Positions 22,201-30,300 of a DNA stretch of 64,000 nt are shown piece by piece. The stretch is taken from positions 62,001-126,000 of the forward strand of contig DF239298.1 in assembly GCA_000507305.1 (NCBI GenBank), written 5' to 3'. The stretch comes from Breviolum minutum Mf 1.05b.01. Taxonomy: Eukaryota > Sar > Dinophyceae > Suessiales > Symbiodiniaceae. The number at the start of each line of letters is the position of its first letter. Positions within the stretch are counted from its first letter, which is position 1. The notes under the pieces are model-generated. The model saw only the letters and a list, made by a program, of their open reading frames with translations. It was not told the DNA's origin and ran no database searches. A program made the translations under genes and the position numbers.

Positions 22201-24018
22201 GAACCTCAAAATGTCGGGTACAAAGTGAAGAACCACGGTTGAAACTTGGAAAACCATGTTGACACTTTGTTGAAACCGTATCCTAACAAACACAGTTATG
22301 TCCATACGAGCTGCGTGTCTTGAGGCACCTCTCGCATCAAGTCCTGAGAAGTTGGGGCCTCAGTGGTTTCCTCTGTTGCCAGGAGGCAATGGAGCAAACC
22401 AACTGGTCCAAAGCTGCACGAGCCTTTTTTTCCTTGAACAATTGGGACACTCATTCAGTGTATATTTTATATTGTGTGTGATGATAATGAATTCTCGAGT
22501 TCACTGCCGGTGACAGTGGTAAAATGATGTAAAATGGTTTCTTTTTCGTCAGGTACAGTGCTCCTATGGAGGACCAGCTGCAATTTTTAAACTCTCACTG
22601 CTTCGGAATGGCTGTCTCTTACCGACCTTGGTCATCATATATGTCACGTGTCACATGTCGCATGTCACCACGTCAACCAGGAGTTGCAGGAGCGAATCAG
22701 CTGCCAAGCGATAGAATTGCGTCAGAAAGACTTCGAGTTGAAAAAAACTACGGAAGACTTGGATCGCGCCCAGGCCCGGTAAAAAATAGGGCACCTTTTG
22801 CTGAGTTGTAGTTGATGGGTGTTTGATGGTGTTCAAAAATCTAGGCTCAACTTTTCGTGTTGTATAATGTTGGAACAGGTCTATTTGTGGCGCAGTTCTA
22901 GACCGAGAACCTGTGCAGATAAGTATTCTTTAACACGTATAGTCTAATCATGGAAAATCCGTGTTACGTCAATATGGTCCCTTTGCACACAGGTCATGCT
23001 GACCTTCACCCAAGGAAACAAATGCTGTATATGCTTTCTAAGTCTTACTTGGATGCAGGTGATCGCTGGGAGGATGCACCTTGTAAATGAGTGATGCTTG
23101 GTAGCAAAAAAGTCAGACAGAAATGATTATCCATGTTATGGCCCACTTGTGTCCAGTGTGCAGTCAGCAAGTTGTATGACACCTTGGGTCTGAATGCTCC
23201 CTCACTGAGGCCTGAATACTTTGCTGGCTTTGGAGAATGAGCAGACGGGACTCTACGAAAAGATGTGTGCCATGAATGGTGTCAAAGACAATGACATTCT
23301 TAGTTCCCCAGTTGCAAGCAGTGAAGGATACATTTTGAAATTGGAACAGGTGAGTGAACTTCTTTGAACCTGTTTGTGATGGTACAGGCCAGCTCTCAGA
23401 AAAGAAGGAAAAGACTACATGGATGCTTGGTGACTTGATTTGCAATCAATGAACCTGTTGAAGGGGTATATATAACCGTTATATAACCCCAAAACAAACG
23501 TGAAACCTGAAAATGATCATTTCCAAAATCGGAATCTCTTCTTCTATTTTCAGGTGTTAGTTTTCTGGCCGGAGAAACCATGGCAGTTTTTTTTTGGCTA
23601 TTGGTTGTACAATTGCAGAGTCCTGACACCACAAACATGCTTCCCAAACTATGCAATCGTTTAGCGGAAAAAAACGGTTGATTTGAACTTCTCTGAAGTC
23701 ACCCAGGTGTCTAGCTGCGGGGATGTTGTCTGAATTTACTAAGAATGTAGTCTGTAGCAGCAACTAGCCTTCGGAAAGTTCATCTTTGAAACCTTGTGGG
23801 AAGGTGCCATATGTTGGTTGATGGAAGGGATCGAAATCCCATGCAGAAATATATCCAGGAACCTGGCAATGATCCTTGAGTTTCGGGTGGGAAACTCATG
23901 AGACCCTTACAACTTCTTCCATAATCTTCTTCAGCAATTTCATCCAAGACAGTTCCACTCAAAAAGCCGAGGCAAATTGCAAGAAGCACAAAATGATCTT
24001 GTTGCCCTGAAAAAATGA
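7240..24018 (+). CDS. Gene span: unconventional myosin heavy chain with IQ neck and long coiled-coil tail
   Basis: Myosins couple ATP hydrolysis to movement along actin filaments. Reading the + strand through about 50 short exons recovers motor landmarks in the family's order: VWIEDHPTE (SH3-like), [26 protein letters not shown], the P-loop [13 protein letters not shown], switch [38 protein letters not shown], switch [51 protein letters not shown], and converter [19 protein letters not shown]. An IQ-type neck and a tail of more than 700 residues, mostly coiled coil, follow. The ATG at 7240 opens [19 protein letters not shown], 4 nt after a TTTCAG. The tail's last codons ([14 protein letters not shown]) are followed by TGA at 24016-24018. 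All nucleotide-site residues seen look intact, so the motor should be active. The tail suggests a dimer. The class is not assigned. Confidence 0.88.
7328..7444. mobile_element. MITE-like inverted-repeat element in myosin intron 1
   Basis: The left arm, CCTGGGATGTAGAAAAACC continuing CTTGT near 7330-7353, is the near reverse complement of ACAAGGGTTTTCTATACATC continuing CCAGG near 7420-7444. The arms are about 24 bp with two small differences, around a unique core of about 65 bp. It lies wholly between motor exons. No transposase is encoded. Confidence 0.65.
8123..8465 (+). CDS. Myosin exons: end of SH3-like region and start of motor core
   Basis: Exon 8123 to about 8205 reads [18 protein letters not shown] and then LKGVDDLHL, corresponding to the GVDDMTxL element of myosins. 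Exon 8386 to about 8465 reads [20 protein letters not shown] and then NDSIYT, corresponding to LNEPxxLxNLxxRYxxxxIYT. Acceptors are AG|G. The donor between the two exons is ambiguous (GA or GC). Confidence 0.8.
8876..8954 (+). CDS. Myosin exon with the NPF motif
   Basis: The acceptor is CTGAG at 8875. The exon reads [20 protein letters not shown] and then EQSAAA before a GT donor. VNPF followed by LY and YR is diagnostic for the segment just before the purine-binding loop in myosin motors. Confidence 0.85.
9149..9424 (+). CDS. Myosin exons: PPHLF segment and P-loop
   Basis: Exon 9149-9225 reads [20 protein letters not shown] and NDARNQ, donor CA|GTCACT. Exon 9362 to about 9424 begins G TCC and reads [20 protein letters not shown], with a likely GC donor. 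The joined codon CA+G gives Gln, so the phase is confirmed. GESGAGKT is the complete Walker A/P-loop that holds the ATP phosphates; no residue is missing. Confidence 0.92.
9605..9836 (+). CDS. Myosin exons: ILEAFGN and switch I
   Basis: Exon 9605-9678 reads [20 protein letters not shown] and AFGN before GT. Exon 9781-9836 reads [18 protein letters not shown], ending GA|GC. The join gives [19 protein letters not shown]. NxNSSRFGK is the switch I motif that contacts ATP and Mg2+, with all key residues present. The trailing GA pairs with the next exon's first G to make Glu. Confidence 0.92.
9901..9988 (+). CDS. Myosin exon with YLLEKSRIV
   Basis: It starts G|TTT after CCTAAG and reads [20 protein letters not shown], then RIVTLAKAQ. 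This is the conserved myosin segment after switch I. The 3' end is approximate (GA donor likely). Confidence 0.88.
10326..10425 (+). CDS. Myosin exon with VFYQICAGA
   Basis: The acceptor AAAG at 10325 is followed by [20 protein letters not shown], matching HIFYQLLAGA of the family. The short ERNFH exon expected before it was not found with confidence in 9990-10325. The 3' end is approximate. Confidence 0.8.
10616..10939 (+). CDS. Myosin exons: [15 protein letters not shown] and LLLGDMSF
   Basis: Three small exons. 10616-10660 reads [15 protein letters not shown], followed by a GA donor. 10747-10821 reads [20 protein letters not shown] and QLVAA, donor GT. 10910-10939 reads [10 protein letters not shown], followed by a GA donor. 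All are phase 0 and together give the usual path into the LHLGNI-like strand. Confidence 0.88.
11076..11508 (+). CDS. Myosin exons upstream of switch II
   Basis: Exon 11076 to about 11170 reads [20 protein letters not shown] and [13 protein letters not shown], the xxxLLxV helix region. Exon 11454 to about 11508 reads [18 protein letters not shown]. The 3' limits are approximate, and a short exon for the expected RDALxK segment was not found. Between them, 11172-11450 has no convincing coding text. Confidence 0.65.
11750..11957 (+). CDS. Myosin exons: LFDWLV and switch II
   Basis: Exon 11750-11859 reads [20 protein letters not shown] and continues to HFEQQI before GT. Exon 11890-11957 reads [20 protein letters not shown] and SFE. 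DIYGFE is the intact switch II with the Gly and Glu needed for ATP hydrolysis. The donor GA|GT and next-exon G restore Glu in phase. Confidence 0.92.
12040..12440 (+). CDS. Myosin exons: [19 protein letters not shown] and DNREIID
   Basis: 12040 to about 12095 reads [18 protein letters not shown]; 12253-12315 reads [20 protein letters not shown]; 12399-12440 reads [13 protein letters not shown]. Junction codons AT+G (Met), AC+G (Thr) and CC+G (Pro) all fit. Donors are GA, GC and GT respectively. These correspond to the relay-helix segment of the lower 50-kDa domain. Confidence 0.9.
12633..12982 (+). CDS. Myosin exons: LFNILDSEC and [10 protein letters not shown]
   Basis: Exon 12633 to about 12748 reads [20 protein letters not shown] and continues (LSDLDRKMG). 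Exon 12911-12982 reads [20 protein letters not shown] and VVYD before GT. HYAGxVxYD is diagnostic for myosin motors. Confidence 0.9.
13057..13581 (+). CDS. Myosin exons around FLEKN, including a 17-nt microexon
   Basis: The 17-nt exon 13057-13073 encodes VLSFL plus GA of a Glu codon. Exon 13412 to about 13437 supplies the G and reads KNTDKLHAE. Exon 13502 to about 13581 reads [20 protein letters not shown]. Joined, they give FLEKNTDKLH, the family's FLEKNxDxL. The GA donor after 13073 is noncanonical, but both reading phase and family alignment support it. Confidence 0.82.
13140..13350 (+). repeat. GT-rich minisatellite inside a myosin intron
   Basis: There are many imperfect TTGCTTGTTG and TTGCGTGTTG units, then at least three direct copies of GTGCTTGGTGTTTA. 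All lie in the intron after the 17-nt microexon. Confidence 0.8.
13870..14459 (+). CDS. Myosin exons: loop 2 region and actin-binding helix
   Basis: Exon 13870-13945 reads [20 protein letters not shown] and is polar, like the variable loop region. Exon 14399-14459 reads [20 protein letters not shown], matching the TVxxxFxxQLxxLMxxL helix before the RCIKPN motif. The donor C|GT follows. Confidence 0.75.
14726..15361 (+). CDS. Myosin exons: RCIKPN, SH1/SH2 helices and converter
   Basis: 14726-14814 reads [20 protein letters not shown] and CIKPNGKKQ. 14997-15109 reads [20 protein letters not shown] and [18 protein letters not shown]. 15250-15361 reads [20 protein letters not shown] and onward to [14 protein letters not shown] and [19 protein letters not shown] are textbook motor signatures. 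Junction phases fit (C+GT for Arg, AG+G for Arg). Confidence 0.9.
15886..16137 (+). CDS. Myosin exons: end of motor and first IQ segment
   Basis: Exon 15886-15927 reads [14 protein letters not shown], and exon 16024-16137 continues [20 protein letters not shown] and [10 protein letters not shown]. The join IGEAVKVFVLR takes the place of the family's IGxTKVFLR. The [15 protein letters not shown] stretch is a calmodulin/light-chain binding IQ helix. Confidence 0.8.
16257..16637 (+). CDS. Myosin neck exons with further IQ-like helices
   Basis: One segment near 16285-16375 reads [20 protein letters not shown] and KNLLHG. A second near 16545-16637 reads [20 protein letters not shown] and IKMQKLVW. 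Both are basic amphipathic helices of IQ type. The shared QATLxxx start suggests internal duplication. Exact limits are uncertain. Confidence 0.6.
16801..18108 (+). CDS. Large myosin tail exon: last IQ helix and coiled coil
   Basis: The exon is open for 435 codons from the acceptor TTGCAAG. It opens [20 protein letters not shown], an IQ-like helix, then passes into an uninterrupted coiled coil rich in E, K, R, L and Q (for example [20 protein letters not shown]). A polar break near 17840-17890 ([16 protein letters not shown]) may be a hinge. The stop TGA at 18106 may be bypassed by a donor just upstream, because coiled-coil microexons continue in the same direction. This is the longest exon of the gene. 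Confidence 0.85.
   Translation, partial: DVSTNLRTLCRGWLCRRKIGKLKGKLAADRIQKMREEEEKKQALDEARRSAQERARALSDMQKQLVAEREKSEREAAEREEQQLKRQEEMRSKELSTSQEEKLRQDLLDLRKENARLQGQLDSQPQADTNFTSADLEAIRLELQEVRREKVRLEVELATSKTAEEYASVSEEAMRLREECSKLKGSKMSVELQLEQRSVQLASAEEKNHKLETECLEVQVLKSANDDLQIQLQRLEAQKQSLEQRAQLEAGLRNELRDLKLEKIHLEGELDTAKLREEAITAKLKGSEKSTEVQQLRARASAAEAELEQSQRQVKILQEDLAQQRGSMGSERANSLDSLRTELLSRIESRSAASASNRPSIMLNEDGRKSLLNQRELFEKLKQQFDEATAIDKEVEPEIMLGNERELELEEELRRARTEQVELNIKLKSALAKET
18213..24018 (+). CDS. Myosin tail: series of about 18 coiled-coil microexons
   Basis: Short heptad-rich exons recur every 200-500 nt, each after an AG. Examples, with approximate starts: 18213 [20 protein letters not shown]; 18498 [20 protein letters not shown]; 18873 [20 protein letters not shown]; 19202 [20 protein letters not shown]; 19446 [20 protein letters not shown]; 20101 [17 protein letters not shown]; 20686 [20 protein letters not shown]; 21113 [14 protein letters not shown]; 21225 [14 protein letters not shown]; 21467 [17 protein letters not shown]; 21678 [19 protein letters not shown]; 21928 [15 protein letters not shown]; 22680 [20 protein letters not shown]; 23208 [17 protein letters not shown]; and 23968 [14 protein letters not shown] followed by TGA. 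Individual limits were not phase-checked. The intervening introns hold AT-rich (TATATA)n tracts and inverted repeats. Confidence 0.7.
20797..20903. mobile_element. MITE-like inverted-repeat element in a myosin tail intron
   Basis: The left arm, TACCCTCCAGGGAACTAACA continuing CATCC from 20801, pairs with TGTTAATCCCCTGGAGGGTA ending near 20900. The arms are about 25 bp with a few differences, around a core of about 50 bp. It is noncoding and lies between coiled-coil exons. Confidence 0.6.
21591..21640 (+). repeat. Short direct repeat in a tail intron
   Basis: AGGATATTTCAGGGCCTGTG occurs twice, about 28 nt apart. It is noncoding and of unknown significance. Confidence 0.7.
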
Positions 24019-24468
24019 AGGAGACGATTTCTTGCCATTGTAAATAGACACATCCGGCCATGTGGAAGCATCAAGTGTTTTGGTCCTTCCCAATGCTCAT
24101 GGCCTTTTAATTTGGATCGTCGTTGCTGAGTTCCTCAGATCATCGATTTAAGCTGCAAGCTTCTGTTTCACGGTTTCTAATAGGTGAGTGGCTAGCAGCG
24201 GTCCAGAAAAGTGCAGACATGAGAACCGTAAGTCTTTCAGATTGCTTAAAAGGGAATCTTTTCGACAACTATGCTTGCAAAAGTCACTTTTGGACTTCCT
24301 CTCGCCTTCGAAACATACGCCAAGCGGCAAGGTTGGGATATGTTGGGATGCTCTAGTGTGGTTGAGATGGTCCAAATGGTTGCAGATTTTGCCATATGCC
24401 GTGTTGGGCTCAGGTGTCAAAAGCATGATGTCAACATCAATTTACCCCGGTAACTTTCCGAGTTTCAG

Positions 24469-25690
24469 ATGATCCAATGGCTGAGCCCATCAGTGTTGAA
24501 AGTCAGCTATGAAGCATCCAATTTGGATGTAGAACTGCGAAACTTTGCATTGAAGTTATGGCAAGATCGATCTCAAGGATTATCCCGCAGCAATCGTGGA
24601 GGGTGGCATAGCCGCTATTTGGATGGCAATAACAATAGCAATGCAAGTGTCTTCTCGCAGCTGTCGCTACGAGTGAAGGATGTTGCCATGCTCTTCTTGC
24701 AAAAGTGGCAATTTTCATCAAGCATATGGAGACGGACAAGAGTCAATAGGGTTCATTTTGGAGCTCTTTGGGTGAACGTTCATCAGGCAGGTGACTACAA
24801 TGTGGAACATCAACACGCAGAGATTGGTGCAGTTGGTGATGAAATTCCACTGTTATCTGGGGTGTACTATCCACAAGGGCCGACAGAAGGTGCTAAATTG
24901 CACTTGGATTGTCTTGAAGGCAATGAAGGCACATCAACAGAGCTCACTCACAGTCAATGCAGGGTTGATCCAGACCCAGGTACTCTTGTGATTTTTCCAG
25001 CTACATTGTTGCATAGTGTAGAACCAGCTGGGAATCCGGAAGAAACTGGTGATCCTCGTGTATCCTTTGCTTTCAATCTCATCCTACGTCAATCTGCTTC
25101 AAAACTTCATCAAGCCGCAATGGAAGGAAACAGCTCTGAAATCCAAGACCTTTGTCAAAGATCTGATATTAATGCCAAGGATTTGGAATTTGGTGGCTTT
25201 ACATCTTTACATCATGCAGCTGAAGCAGGACATCTGTCTGTTGTACAAGTCTTACTGGAAAATCGAGCAGATCCTTTTGCCCAATCCAATCAGCTGTCTT
25301 TACCTGTCCATTTGGCGGCTGAAGCAGGTCATTTAAAGGTGGTGAAAGAGTTACTAAAATCAACCCCCAACTTAGTCAACGAAACCAGTGGATCTCAGAA
25401 TCGCACTTTGATGCATCTTGCAGCAGCCAATGGGAAAGTGGACTTGCTTATGGACCTTCTCAATTTCCGAGCTGATTTTCAATTGCTACAAGCAGATGGA
25501 AGCAATGCTTTACATGCTTCTGTTCAAAATGGTCATTTGGCAGCCACTGATTTTCTATTGCACCACTTCGGGAGCTTAGTCAATGGAAGAGATGTAGCCC
25601 AGCATCAGCCAGCACATGAAGCTGCCCGCGGTGGACATGAAGCAATCCTTCGTAGATTGGTACGAGCAAGTGCAGATGTCACTGGGAAGG
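24469..25690 (+). CDS. Exon 1: oxygenase domain and ankyrin repeats 1-6
   Basis: The frame is open for 407 codons. Six ankyrin units run from LHQAAMEGNSSEIQDL to HEAARGGHEAILRRLVRASA. The exon ends AAG G|GACTCTAG, a GA donor in phase 1. Reading on would hit TAG at once, which argues for splicing here. The next acceptor, ACTAG|GA CAA at 25799, restores the frame as GKGQDSLAYWAAHGGH. Confidence 0.85.
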
Positions 25691-27066
25691 GACTCTAGGT
25701 GGCGGTTTCAATTTTTTTTGTTATTTCTACCCCGAACCCTGGGGAAATGATCCAATTTGACGAATGTTTTGTAAAAACGGGTTGAAACCACCAACTAGGA
25801 CAAGATTCTTTGGCATATTGGGCAGCACATGGTGGTCACACCGCCATTTTGCAGCTACTCCTCACGTTGAAGGCGATGCCATTGTCTCAACCTGAAACTA
25901 CTGCGAAAGTGTCCAACACAAAAGGAGAAGCAATCGCGAACTACCTTGCAGCCGCTTTGATAGGAGAGGCGTTTATTTTTTCTCCAGTGGATGTGATGTG
26001 ACCACAACATCATTGAGAATTGGAGATTACATAGTGATAATGTATAATGACTCTAACTTTGGTGGCAGGAAATAAATTCATGATTTTGCGAGGATTGAAG
26101 GGACCAATGGCCCAACTTTGAGGTCTCGAATTGGCACCCCTGCAGGATCTGGCAGCAATCCACAGATGAAAATCGAGGAGATGAGCTTGATGCATGTTGC
26201 AGCAAATGCAGGGCATTCTGAAGTACTAAGTTGGCTTCAACAAAACTCCATGGAAAGGGTGACTTCATCAATGCAACCCATCCATTTAGCTGCAAGCAAT
26301 GGACATCTGAAGGTCATCCGGTGGTTTTTAAATCAAGATCTCAATTTGCATAGTGCCACTGCATTGGGAAATGTAACTCCACTCCATATGGCTGCATTGA
26401 ATGGCCATCAGCAGATCATTGAAATCCTACTGGCGATGCGAGGTTCTGTAGGATCGCGGGCAACGGATGGGAGTCAAGCCTTACATGTCGCAGCAGCTAG
26501 TGGGCATCTTGAGGTGGCAAAGATTTTGTAGCTTGCCTTGCAGATGTCTGGAAATTTTCGAATTCATCGATTTTGAAGTTGGAGTCGTTGTAAAATATGT
26601 GCTTATATAACTTATAACATTTTTATCATATATTGATTTGTATTTACACACGAAATAGGTATGAGAGAGACTTCACACGCACATGATTTATTTTACATTA
26701 TATTTTGATATATTTTGCATATGTGTGTGTAGTATATGACATATTTTGTATAAGGGGATTTAGAACAGTGAGGTTGAATGCCCGTGCGCAAGTGGATGCA
26801 AGCACTCGAAAGAAGCATTCACCTCTCCATCGTGCCACAGAGGCTGGTCAGGTGAAGCAATAAACTTTATGTGCTGAAAATCCAAGTTGTCTCTAAAACC
26901 ATTTGTTGGGGTATTGCAATACTTCCTGATACATAGGTGTGGTTTGGATTTCTGTTTTCGTGATCCTACTGTTTTCTGGAAGAGTGTTCACTGCTCAGGC
27001 AGGCCATACCTCTATGATGGAGTTATTGAAATCTCAGTCCGACAGCAGGAAGGAGCAAGAATTGTA
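24469..27066 (+). CDS. Gene span: 2OG-Fe(II) oxygenase fused to ankyrin repeats
   Basis: The ATG at 24469 follows TTTCAG directly. Residues 1 to about 205 match the small 2OG-Fe(II) oxygenase family typified by Pfam 2OG-FeII_Oxy_5. The order of motifs is WHSRYL, LWVNVHQAGDYNVEHQHAEI, LLSGVYYPQG, DPGTLVIFPATLLHSVEP and RVSFAFNLILR. The HxH-type ligand pair, the distal His in LLHSV and the Arg/Asn that hold 2-oxoglutarate are all present, so it may be active. About 12 ankyrin repeats follow (for example TSLHHAAEAGHLSVVQVLLE, MQPIHLAASNGHLKVIRWFL), the last split over exons ending KSQSDSRKEQEL and TAG at 27064-27066. The oxygenase and the first six repeats share one exon, so the fusion is genuine. 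The ankyrin part may recruit a substrate or be one. The substrate is unknown. Confidence 0.85.
25799..25908 (+). CDS. Exon 2: ankyrin repeat 7
   Basis: It reads QDSLAYWAAHGGHTAILQLL and LTLKAMPLSQPETTAK, a clear ankyrin repeat with HGGHTAILQLLL. The 3' end is at GT (25909) or at a GC six bases earlier. Confidence 0.75.
26120..26525 (+). CDS. Exon 3: ankyrin repeats 8-11
   Basis: Four repeats run from SLMHVAANAGHSEVLSWLQQ to SQALHVAAASGHLEVAKI. The donor ATTTT|GTAG and the next exon's G TTG give the continuous AKILLNARAQ. The 5' limit is uncertain; AG acceptors lie near 26122 and 26145. Confidence 0.8.
26767..27066 (+). CDS. Exons 4 and 5: last ankyrin repeat and stop
   Basis: Exon 4 starts at the G of GTTGAATG (about 26773) and reads LNARAQVDASTRKKHSPLHR and ATEA. 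Exon 5 starts after GGCAG at about 27004. The join G+GC gives LHRATEAGHTSMMELLKSQS, a proper ankyrin helix pair, then DSRKEQEL and TAG. Confidence 0.75.
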
Positions 27067-27348
27067 GAGAGAGGAACGATTGTACTTGGCGGATCAAGAT
27101 GGAAGGTATGAAGAAGCTGCAGGAAATCCCACATACGTGGTCACTCGATGCATTTTGGATGAGGTGACGATCTTCTTGAAAGGCGGATCCCTTGAGGATG
27201 TTGATGGATGTTGGAAGGAACACCATCAAAGAGTTCACCATGGACAAGACATGGGCACAGTTGGCAGATCCAGGATATTAATGGTCAGAGGGGAAGAGCT
27301 GCCTGAAACGAAACCTGTTTCAGGAAACGCCTATACGCATTGCCATAT

Positions 27349-30300
27349 ATGCCATATCGTCCCGACGAACCAATCGACAGCGAAAAGCGCCCCACGCGAA
27401 CCGCACTTCAGAAGATACAGCGTTTCAAGACGTGAAGTTGGAGATACGGATGTTTTCGTGCCAAAACGTGCTTGACACAGCGCCTCGGGAAAGGGCAAAG
27501 GTAGGGGAGAATCGGAAGGGAAGAGATGTCAGATCTTGAAGGTGTTCCTGATGCATTTTCAGCTTGTTGCTTGGTAGCTTTCTTGCTCCAGTCATGTTCT
27601 GGCTCACATGGTGTATATAGTCACTAGGCACACAACAACACATAATATCAGGAGAATCGATACTTTGAAAAATTTTCGGTCATTGCTTAGATGGTTTTTT
27701 CCAGATTCATTGGTTTTCATTGGCAAATCCAGGTGCCGGTGATATGACGTAGGTCGCGCACGACGGGGAAGGTCGCCTTGTCAAATGTGATCGCCCATTT
27801 CTCACGGATGAGTGAGAGCCATGGTGCGCAGGAAGTAGGGAACTTACCCGTACTGATTGGTACCTTCGATGGACAAAACCCTGGATATGGCAAATATTTG
27901 AATATCCAGTGTTTCAGCAAACTGTTTCACCTAACTGTTGTGTAGCCAAATTTGACTTTTCCTATTAAGCTATTGTATATAATCGGGGGTTCTCTCTTCA
28001 ACGTTCGATTGCCTCCCACGGGAGAGAAGGTAGAAGACTACAACAGCCATTGGTCCAAGTGGCATGCGGAGCACCCAGGCTCGTTGATGAAAAAACATGA
28101 AAACACGATATATGACGCATGGACATTTTTCACAGCGAGTTTTTTCACGAAAAAGATAGGGATTGGAAAAAATCCTTTTTTTTAGGTAACATGGTGGGGA
28201 TCATGTATCTTGTGCCTCAGAGAAGAACATTTCAATCATCTAAAGAGTCGGGCATGTAGTGAGAGTTGTTTCTCGGAAGAAAGATGAAACATGACAAATG
28301 ACGAAAAAAACGCCATTTTCCTTACAATCTTCAAGACCTTGACTTCACACTTACAGGGTTGGTGCTCAAGTTAAAAAGACCCGGCAAAAAAGGGCCCGCG
28401 CTTGAAGAAGCAATGACATTTGGCATTTGTTCCGTGTAATATATAATTTATATATTATATATATAAATGTAGTTATATATATATATACATATTTTAATTT
28501 TTTTAAAATGGACGTAACACCCCAGTCCATTTCGAAATCTTTTGTGATTAATCAACAGTCTAGCAAAAAACATGCACAGCTTTTCGGATATTGGTGTGCG
28601 GAAACGGACCCTCCTCCAACATGTTGATCCGCACAATGACTTCAAAGACAAGACATATGCTGCGATGTGAAGCTGGACAGTTGCGAATGTGACCTTCTTA
28701 GCAGATTGCGATCAATTTGGCAAGTCATCAATGGGATATGATATGACATAGCATGTTTGCCACCAAGGAAAGGCTTTGGATTATATCCTTTCCGCACTTT
28801 CAGCACAAAGGTCCAAAGTTGAGCATCATCTTTCTTGGCAGTTCCATTTTTTAATGTTTTTTTTGCCCCCCCAAAAAAACCGGGCCCCAAAAATGGTGAG
28901 GACAAGAACTCCTCAGCCTTGGTGGAGCAAAAACGAGCAGCGATTATTGAGGGACAAAAGTTGAGATTCCAGGCCTTGTTGTTGCTTCAACAGTTGCTGC
29001 ATTAATCCCAACGTTTTGGCCTGGGCAGGCGCAGCAAGTCACAAGGGCTTTCAGGGAGACAGGCACCGGCTTTTTGCAAAATGTGGGGATTGTACATGAA
29101 AATTGGCCGTCAAAGGCAAGGTATATAGTGTCGTTATATGTTTTTTTTGTGGGTAATGAGTCAAGTTCCAACTCTTCATCGTCCATTCCTTTCCGGTATT
29201 TTTAAAAAAGGATTTTGATATATCTAACATGATTTCAACAGGAATTTCCCATTAAAAACCTTCCTCAAACCTTTCTCCAGGTGGAAGTACTCAAGGGGCA
29301 GCCACTTTCATGGCGCTGCTCATGAGGCCTGTGGTAGCAAAAAAACACCGACGTGAGTGTGGTGATTTGGAGCAGGAAAAAAAAACCTCGCTGAGAGGCC
29401 AACGAGTCCATCGTTACTTCGCTTGGTGGCTGGCTTGATGACATCCAGTTGTTTTGTGGCGATGATGCATTGGTTACTTCACCCTGGTGATCCGCACGGT
29501 CCTAAGTGACTTACCATCCCCAAAAACTAACAGTTCACACCTGCCAGAAAAGGAAAGGATCGTCTTCTAATCCATTCATTTTCTGGTGAGCCCTTAGTTT
29601 TGGGGAGGAAACTTTTGTTGGTAAATCTTTTGTACCATGAGGTACTGCATCCTGAGTCTGGGATTTGGTGCTTTCCCATATGTGGCTCTTTTCTTAGTGA
29701 CTTCGTGATGCTCTGATGAAAGTTGTGATTTTTTTTTGGTTTGGTCAACAACGTCCCGAAATCTCTGAGGCAGTTGTTGGCACTTCTCATAGCTTACTGT
29801 GGTATTCTCTTATAACACCTGCTGCCAGTGACTCAGAACTTTCCAATTTTTGATGCTGGAATCCAACATGGAAACCCACATTTTTTCATATTTTTTGGGA
29901 TGTTTCCATGATTTGTTTGAAAACTGATGGGAGGGGACACCCCACTGCATTCAGCTACTTTCCTCCAACAATTTTTGATATGAGGCAATGGCCAGCTTGC
30001 TGGTTTATCCCAGATTTCCAGCATGGTATGCAGCCTCATTGGAACCTCGCCCCAAGAAGGTGTGGATATTCTATCCTGGCACATAGGATATCACAGGATG
30101 GTCGTAAAAACACACATGACTTCGAAAAAAAACCCACGGTTCAATTGGCAGGTGACCTTGGTTCGACCAAGTGAAGTCCTCAGTTTTTTCCCCCAGCATT
30201 TTTGAGGCAACAAAAACGGTGGACAACTTCAACCAAACTCTAAGGCCGTTGACTTCACCGAGAAGTTCTGTGCATAACTCAAATTTCTGCTTGTTTTCAT

